DNA of 64,000 bases from Gaiellasilicea sp963707575 (GTDB lineage: Bacteria > Actinomycetota > Thermoleophilia > Gaiellales > Gaiellaceae). Positions 59,889-64,000 of this stretch are shown piece after piece. The stretch lies in the NCBI GenBank assembly GCA_963707575.1, contig OY970171.1:2480001-2544000 (forward strand). Direction: 5' to 3'. How positions within the stretch are numbered: position 1 is the stretch's first letter; each line of letters begins with the position of its first letter. The position numbers and the translations under genes are program-made. The notes below the pieces were generated by a model. The model was given only the letters and a program-made list of their open reading frames with translations, was not told the origin of the DNA and made no database searches.

Positions 59889-61184
59889 TTGACTTTCAGA
59901 AAGCGTGATTTGTTGGGCATTCTCGCTCTGCTCGTGGCGGCGTTCGCGCTGCTCGCGGCGGGCTGCGGCGGCGACGACGACGACGAGGCCGGCGGCGATG
60001 CCACCACGGAAGAGACCACTGACGGCGGCGACGGGGGCGGGCAGACGCTGAAGATCGTCTCCGACCTGCCGCTGCAGGGCTCCGACCGTGAGCAGACCGC
60101 ACAGATGAACAACGCGATCCGGCTCGTGCTCGAAGAGGCCGACAACAAGGCCGGCGACTACACGATCGAGTTCGAGGCCTTCGACGACTCCACCGCGGCG
60201 AAGGGCGCCTGGGACGAGGCCTTGTGCGCCTCGAACGCGCGCATGTACGCCGAGGACGATTCGGTCGTCGGCGTGATCGGCACGTACAACTCCGGCTGTG
60301 CTGCGATCGAGATCCCGATCCTGAACGAGGCCGGTGTCGCGATGATCAGCCCGGCGAACACGGCCGTTGGCCTCACGCACGTGGGTCCCGGCTCGGGTGA
60401 GGGCGAGCCCGAGAAGTACTACCCGACCGGCACGCGCAACTACGCGCGCGTCGTCGCCTCGGACGACCTTCAGGGCAAGACCGACGCGGAGTTCTTCAAG
60501 AACGACCTCGGGGTCACGAAGGTCTTCATCCTCGACGACAAGGAGCAGTACGGGAAGGGCGTCGCCGACGCGTTCGAGAACTACGCGAAGGAAGTCGGCC
60601 TCGAGGTCGTCGGGCACGAGGGCTGGGACAAGGCGGCCCAGAACTACACGGCCCTGATGACGCAGATCGAGGGCACTGGTGCGGATGGCATCTTCCTCGG
60701 CGGCATCTCGACGAACAACGGCGGCCAGCTCGTGCGCGACAAGGTGGCCGTCCTCGGCGACAACGAGACCGTGAAGCTGATGGGCTCGGACGGATTCGTG
60801 TTGACGACCCTGTTCGAGGAGGCCGGACCGGAGAACGCGGAGGGCATGTACGGCAGCGCGCCCGTGATCGCCGCGGACAACCTGACCGGGGCGGGCGAGG
60901 ACTTCGTCGCCACGTTCACGGAGCAGTACCCGGACGAGTCGATCCAGGTCTACACGTCCTATGCGGCAGCGTCCGCACAGGCGCTGCTCGACGCGATCGC
61001 CCGCTCGGACGGCTCCCGTGAGGACATCGCGGCGAAGCTGCTCGAGACGGACATCGAGGACGGCATCACGGGGCCGATCTCGTTCAACGAGAACGGCGAT
61101 CCCAGCGAAGGCCGGATGTCGATCTTCATCGGCAAGGACGGCGACTGGGCATTCCACAAGGCGGCAGAGGTCTCCGCCGACTAG
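59889..61184 (+). CDS. livK: Branched-chain amino-acid type ABC substrate-binding lipoprotein
   Basis: A 431-aa lipoprotein. Signal RKRDLLGILALLVAAFALLAAGC ends in a lipobox (LAAGC), followed by an acidic linker (GGDDDDEAGGDATTEE) and a type I periplasmic-binding fold: LKIVSDLPLQGSDREQTAQMNNAIRLVLEEADNKAG, VVGVIGTYNSGCAAIEIPILNEAGVAMISPANT, and VFILDDKEQYGKGVADAFENYAKEVG. A TTG start at 59889 is chosen for GGAGGAAGG just upstream and because it begins the signal peptide. It is anchored in the membrane and feeds LivH/LivM downstream. Ligand unknown. Confidence 0.92.
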   Translation: MTFRKRDLLGILALLVAAFALLAAGCGGDDDDEAGGDATTEETTDGGDGGGQTLKIVSDLPLQGSDREQTAQMNNAIRLVLEEADNKAGDYTIEFEAFDDSTAAKGAWDEALCASNARMYAEDDSVVGVIGTYNSGCAAIEIPILNEAGVAMISPANTAVGLTHVGPGSGEGEPEKYYPTGTRNYARVVASDDLQGKTDAEFFKNDLGVTKVFILDDKEQYGKGVADAFENYAKEVGLEVVGHEGWDKAAQNYTALMTQIEGTGADGIFLGGISTNNGGQLVRDKVAVLGDNETVKLMGSDGFVLTTLFEEAGPENAEGMYGSAPVIAADNLTGAGEDFVATFTEQYPDESIQVYTSYAAASAQALLDAIARSDGSREDIAAKLLETDIEDGITGPISFNENGDPSEGRMSIFIGKDGDWAFHKAAEVSAD

Positions 61185-61191
61185 CAGCCAA

Positions 61192-61222
61192 GGAGAGGGG
61201 GTCGCGACGCGGCCCCCTCTCC
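61192..61222 (+). promoter_or_regulatory. Intercistronic 10-bp stem hairpin between livK and livH
   Basis: GGAGAGGGGG (61192-61201) and CCCCCTCTCC (61213-61222) are perfectly complementary with an 11-nt loop. No U-run follows, so it is more likely an mRNA-stabilising or partial-attenuation hairpin that raises binding-protein output relative to the permeases. It lies 7 nt after the livK stop and 10 nt before the livH ATG. Confidence 0.75.
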
Positions 61223-61232
61223 GTTGGGCTCC

Positions 61233-62336
61233 ATGGCCACACGCGAAACAGCAGTCCGCCAGTTGCCCGGCCGCAAGCTGCCGCCGGCGTCGACCTTGGT
61301 GCTGTGGGCCTTCGGCGCGATTCTCGTCTTCGGGGTCGGCTACTGGCTGATCGGCGAGGCAATCAACTCACCGAGCGCGTTCGTCGAGCTGACGCTGATC
61401 GGCTTCACGAACGGGATGATCTACGCGCTGATCGCGCTCGGGTACACGCTCGTCTACGGGATCATCGAGCTGATCAACTTCGCGCACGGCGACAACTTCA
61501 TGCTCGGGACCTTCCAGACCCAGTCGATCGTGATCGACGGGTCGTTCCAGATCCCGCTGCTCTTCACCGTGATCAGCATCCCGCTCGGAACGGCCGCGAT
61601 CGGCGGCTCCGACCTCGAGCGCGCCTACGCGATCGGCGCGTCGCTCATCCTCTCGATGCTCTTCTGCATGGTCATCAACGTTTCGATCGAGCGCATCGGC
61701 TACAAGCCGCTGCGTAACCAGCCGCGGCTCGCGCCGCTGATCACCGCAATCGGGTTCTCGTTCATCCTCGCCAACGTCGGCCTCGCCTGGAAGGGCGCGG
61801 GGCCCGTCCCCGTGCGGGGCGACATCCTGCCGACGGGGACGCTGTTCGAGATCGCAGGGGTCAGCTACTCGATCAAGGACTTCATCGTCCTCCTGATCAC
61901 CGGCTCGCTGCTCGCGGCGCTCACGTTCCTCGTCTCGAAGACGAAGCCGGGCAAGGCGATGCGTGCGACCGCCCAGGACCGCGACGCGTCGGCGATGATG
62001 GGGATCAACGTCGACCGCACGATCTCCTTCACGTTCGCTCTCGGCGGGGCCCTCGCCGGGGCGGCGGGGATGATCTACATGCTCTACATCGGCACCTCGC
62101 GGTTCGACCTCGGCTTCCGGCTCGGCCTGTTCGCGTTCACGGCCGCAGTGCTCGGGGGGATCGGCAATCTCTCGGGCGCCGTCCTCGGAGGCATCCTGCT
62201 CGGACTGATCGCGGCCTACAACGAGGGCTTCGCCGACGCGCGCTGGACGACCACGATCATCTTCTCGATCTTGATCCTGATCCTCGTCTTCCGGCCCTCG
62301 GGCCTGCTCGGCGAGCGGACGCCGGAGGGTCAGTGA
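61233..62336 (+). CDS. livH: Branched-chain amino-acid type ABC permease
   Basis: A 367-aa LivH-type permease, longer than the first cassette's because of an N-terminal extension (ATRETAVRQLPGRKLPPASTL plus an extra helix). GFTNGMIYALIALGYTLVYGIIELINFAHGDNFMLG is the LivH signature; RATAQDRDASAMMGINVDRTISFTFALGGALAG is the ATPase-contact loop. ATG 61233; a TTG 9 nt upstream is possible. Its stop overlaps the livM GTG (GTGA). Confidence 0.92.
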   Translation: MATRETAVRQLPGRKLPPASTLVLWAFGAILVFGVGYWLIGEAINSPSAFVELTLIGFTNGMIYALIALGYTLVYGIIELINFAHGDNFMLGTFQTQSIVIDGSFQIPLLFTVISIPLGTAAIGGSDLERAYAIGASLILSMLFCMVINVSIERIGYKPLRNQPRLAPLITAIGFSFILANVGLAWKGAGPVPVRGDILPTGTLFEIAGVSYSIKDFIVLLITGSLLAALTFLVSKTKPGKAMRATAQDRDASAMMGINVDRTISFTFALGGALAGAAGMIYMLYIGTSRFDLGFRLGLFAFTAAVLGGIGNLSGAVLGGILLGLIAAYNEGFADARWTTTIIFSILILILVFRPSGLLGERTPEGQ

Positions 62337-63601
62337 GCGAGCCAGGGCAGCCGGCGCCCCAGCCCCAGGGCACCTCGGCGCTCGACTCCGTTCGGAACGT
62401 GGCGGCGAACGAGCGGCTGCGGCGCTACCTGCTGCCCGGCGTCGTGCTCTTTCTCGTCTTCACGTACCCGTTCTGGCCGGTCGAGCCAATCGACCTCGAC
62501 ACGGTGATCGTGATGGCGGTGTACGTGATGCTCGCGCTCGGGCTCAACATCGTCGTCGGCTACGCCGGCTTGCTCGATCTCGGCTACGTCGCCTTCTTCG
62601 CAATCGGCGCTTACTCGCTCGGCTGGTTCGGCTCCGGGCTCTTCTCCCAGCGCAAGTTCCATTTCGGTTCCGTAGGCAACACGGAGCTGCCCGGTATCCA
62701 CCTCAACTTCTGGACCGTCGTGATCGTCGCAGGGGTGATCGCCGGGATCGCCGGAGTGATCATCGGCTGGCCGACCCTGCGCCTGCGCGGCGACTATCTG
62801 GCGATCGTCACGCTCGGGTTTGGCGAGATCATCCCGGACGTCTTCCGCAACGGCGATGCGTTCCCGGTGCCGACGGGCGTGCAGGGCGGACCGCCGTTCC
62901 TCGACTTCGACGAGGTGAACCTCACGAACGGCGTCCGCGGGGTGACGCAGATGGATCGGCCCGGCTTCGGACAGACCCTGAACGACGCCACCGGAGGCGC
63001 GTTGCCCGACCGGTTCGGCTCCCTGGAGCTCAAGCCCTGGTTCTACACCATCCTGATCATGGTGCTGATCACCGTCTTCGTGAACATGAGACTGCGCGAC
63101 TCGAAGATGGGGCGGGCCTGGATCGCGGTGCGCGAGGACGAGGTCGCCGCCTCCGCGATGGGCGTGCCGCTGATGCGGACGAAGCTCTGGGCGTACATGA
63201 TCGGCGCCGTCTTCGGCGGCTTCGCGGGCGCCTTCTACGGCTCGTTCATCAACGGCATCTTCCCGACCAGCTTCTCGTTCCAGATCTCGGTGATCGTGCT
63301 CGTGATGGTGATCGTCGGCGGCATGGGCAACATCTGGGGGGTGATCGTCGGGGCGCTCCTGATCACCTGGCTCAACCTGGAAGGGCTCGACAAGATCGGC
63401 GGCTGGGCCAACGACCTGCTCGACGCTGCCGGGACGGACGCGACGGTGGAGGTGGCGAAGTACAAGTTCGCGATCTTCGGCGGTCTGCTCGTGGTGATGA
63501 TGCTGTTCCGTCCGGAGGGCCTGATCCCGAGCGCCCGGCGCAAGGCCGAGTTCGAGGAGGGTGGCGAAGAGGCCGTGCTGTACGGAGCCCGAGGCGAATG
63601 A
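62333..63601 (+). CDS. livM: Branched-chain amino-acid type ABC permease
   Basis: A 422-aa LivM-type permease: VIVMAVYVMLALGLNIVVGYAGLLDLGYVAFFAIGAYSLGWF, LRLRGDYLAIVTLGFGEIIPDVF, WIAVREDEVAASAMGVPLMRTKLWAYMIGAVFGGFAGAFYG. About ten helices plus a longer outer loop (about 160-235). GTG 62333 overlaps the livH stop. Its stop overlaps the livG ATG. Confidence 0.93.
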   Translation: MSEPGQPAPQPQGTSALDSVRNVAANERLRRYLLPGVVLFLVFTYPFWPVEPIDLDTVIVMAVYVMLALGLNIVVGYAGLLDLGYVAFFAIGAYSLGWFGSGLFSQRKFHFGSVGNTELPGIHLNFWTVVIVAGVIAGIAGVIIGWPTLRLRGDYLAIVTLGFGEIIPDVFRNGDAFPVPTGVQGGPPFLDFDEVNLTNGVRGVTQMDRPGFGQTLNDATGGALPDRFGSLELKPWFYTILIMVLITVFVNMRLRDSKMGRAWIAVREDEVAASAMGVPLMRTKLWAYMIGAVFGGFAGAFYGSFINGIFPTSFSFQISVIVLVMVIVGGMGNIWGVIVGALLITWLNLEGLDKIGGWANDLLDAAGTDATVEVAKYKFAIFGGLLVVMMLFRPEGLIPSARRKAEFEEGGEEAVLYGARGE

Positions 63602-64000
63602 CCGCGCCCGCGACGCCGCTGCTCGAGGCCGTCCAGGTGCGGAAGGAGTTCGGCGGCCTCGTGGCCGTCAACGACGTCGACTTCGTCATCCCGCACGGCT
63701 CGATCACCAGCCTGATCGGGCCGAACGGCGCGGGCAAGACGACCTTCTTCAACGTGCTCACCGGTGTCTACAAGCCGACGGCGGGGCTCGTCCTCTTCGA
63801 CGGCAAGGAGATCCAGGGGCTGCCCCCGCACAAGGTGACGCAGTCCGGGATGGCGCGCACCTTCCAGAACATCCGGCTCTTCCACAGCATGACCTCGCTC
63901 GAGAACGTGCTCGTCGCGATGCACAGCCGCATCAAGGGCGGGATCTGGGCCTCGATCATGCGCACCCCACGCCTGAAGGCCGAGGAGGTGGAGGCCGAGC
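63598..64000 (+). CDS. livG: Branched-chain amino-acid type ABC transporter ATPase (partial)
   Basis: The first 134 codons of a LivG-type ATPase; the 3' end lies outside the window. LLEAVQVRKEFGGLVAVNDVDFVI and Walker A IGPNGAGKTTFFN are followed by GMARTFQNIRLFHSMTSLENVLVAMH (Q-loop region). Signature and Walker B motifs are beyond the edge. ATG 63598 overlaps the livM stop (ATGA). A livF probably follows. Confidence 0.93.
   Translation, partial: MTAPATPLLEAVQVRKEFGGLVAVNDVDFVIPHGSITSLIGPNGAGKTTFFNVLTGVYKPTAGLVLFDGKEIQGLPPHKVTQSGMARTFQNIRLFHSMTSLENVLVAMHSRIKGGIWASIMRTPRLKAEEVEAE

Overview
This 64 kb window is very GC-rich, densely coded and almost free of long intergenic gaps. The conserved order comEA-comEC-holA / rpsT / murJ-lepA-hemW-hrcA-dnaJ-prmA-mtaB-HIT-yqeY-phoH-ybeY-dgkA-cdd-era, a fused F420 gene (fbiC), a TrpR-like yerC heading the his genes, many GTG starts, and TANNNT boxes 6-10 nt ahead of start codons (leaderless mRNAs) all point to an actinobacterium, plausibly a deep soil lineage such as Thermoleophilia/Gaiellales. 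That placement is inference. No rRNA, CRISPR array, insertion sequence or prophage is visible. One tRNA (Leu-CAA) is present.

Layout: (1) 1-3297, a minus-strand acyl-CoA catabolic operon (two acyl-CoA dehydrogenases, SnoaL-like, cupin, acyl-CoA synthetase). (2) 3315-5952, L,D-transpeptidase, solute-binding protein and alpha/beta hydrolase. (3) 6023-8803, an ACAD10/11-like dehydrogenase facing a fatty-acid desaturase plus a deiodinase-like gene whose frame runs through an in-frame TGA, read here as selenocysteine. (4) 8890-13564, a branched-chain amino-acid type ABC transporter, then fbiC. (5) 16510-23023, histidine biosynthesis: hisA diverges from yerC-hisG-hisD-hisCB(fusion)-hisH-hisF-hisIE. 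(6) 23020-24693, a CarH-like B12 photoreceptor regulator divergent from DUF378 and fasciclin genes, with 11-bp phased repeats between. (7) lysA, then leuS behind a leader-peptide/terminator attenuator. (8) 28609-46361, the competence, replication, translation, heat-shock and RNA-processing housekeeping block; dnaJ carries a 1-nt frameshift. (9) 46364-49999, a lone phage-tail-tube-like protein, a frameshifted unknown, a VOC protein, a zinc metallopeptidase, and MarR divergent from an NHL-repeat protein across a perfect dyad. (10) 50020-53331, deoC with a full ALDH, a 28-aa membrane peptide and a half ALDH, resembling a split ALDH16. (11) 53356-59200, a TIM-barrel fragment, a GT-C glycosyltransferase, a membrane spermidine-synthase-like protein, a response regulator, an ANTAR regulator and a phosphofructokinase with PPi-type residues. 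(12) tRNA-Leu, a VOC protein starting 3 nt after it, and a second liv-type transporter that runs off the window end.

Window-wide habits: same-strand genes often overlap by ATGA, GTGA or TGATG. Convergent gene pairs repeatedly share a single CTAG as both stop codons. Several -10 boxes are built on the stop codon of the gene before.
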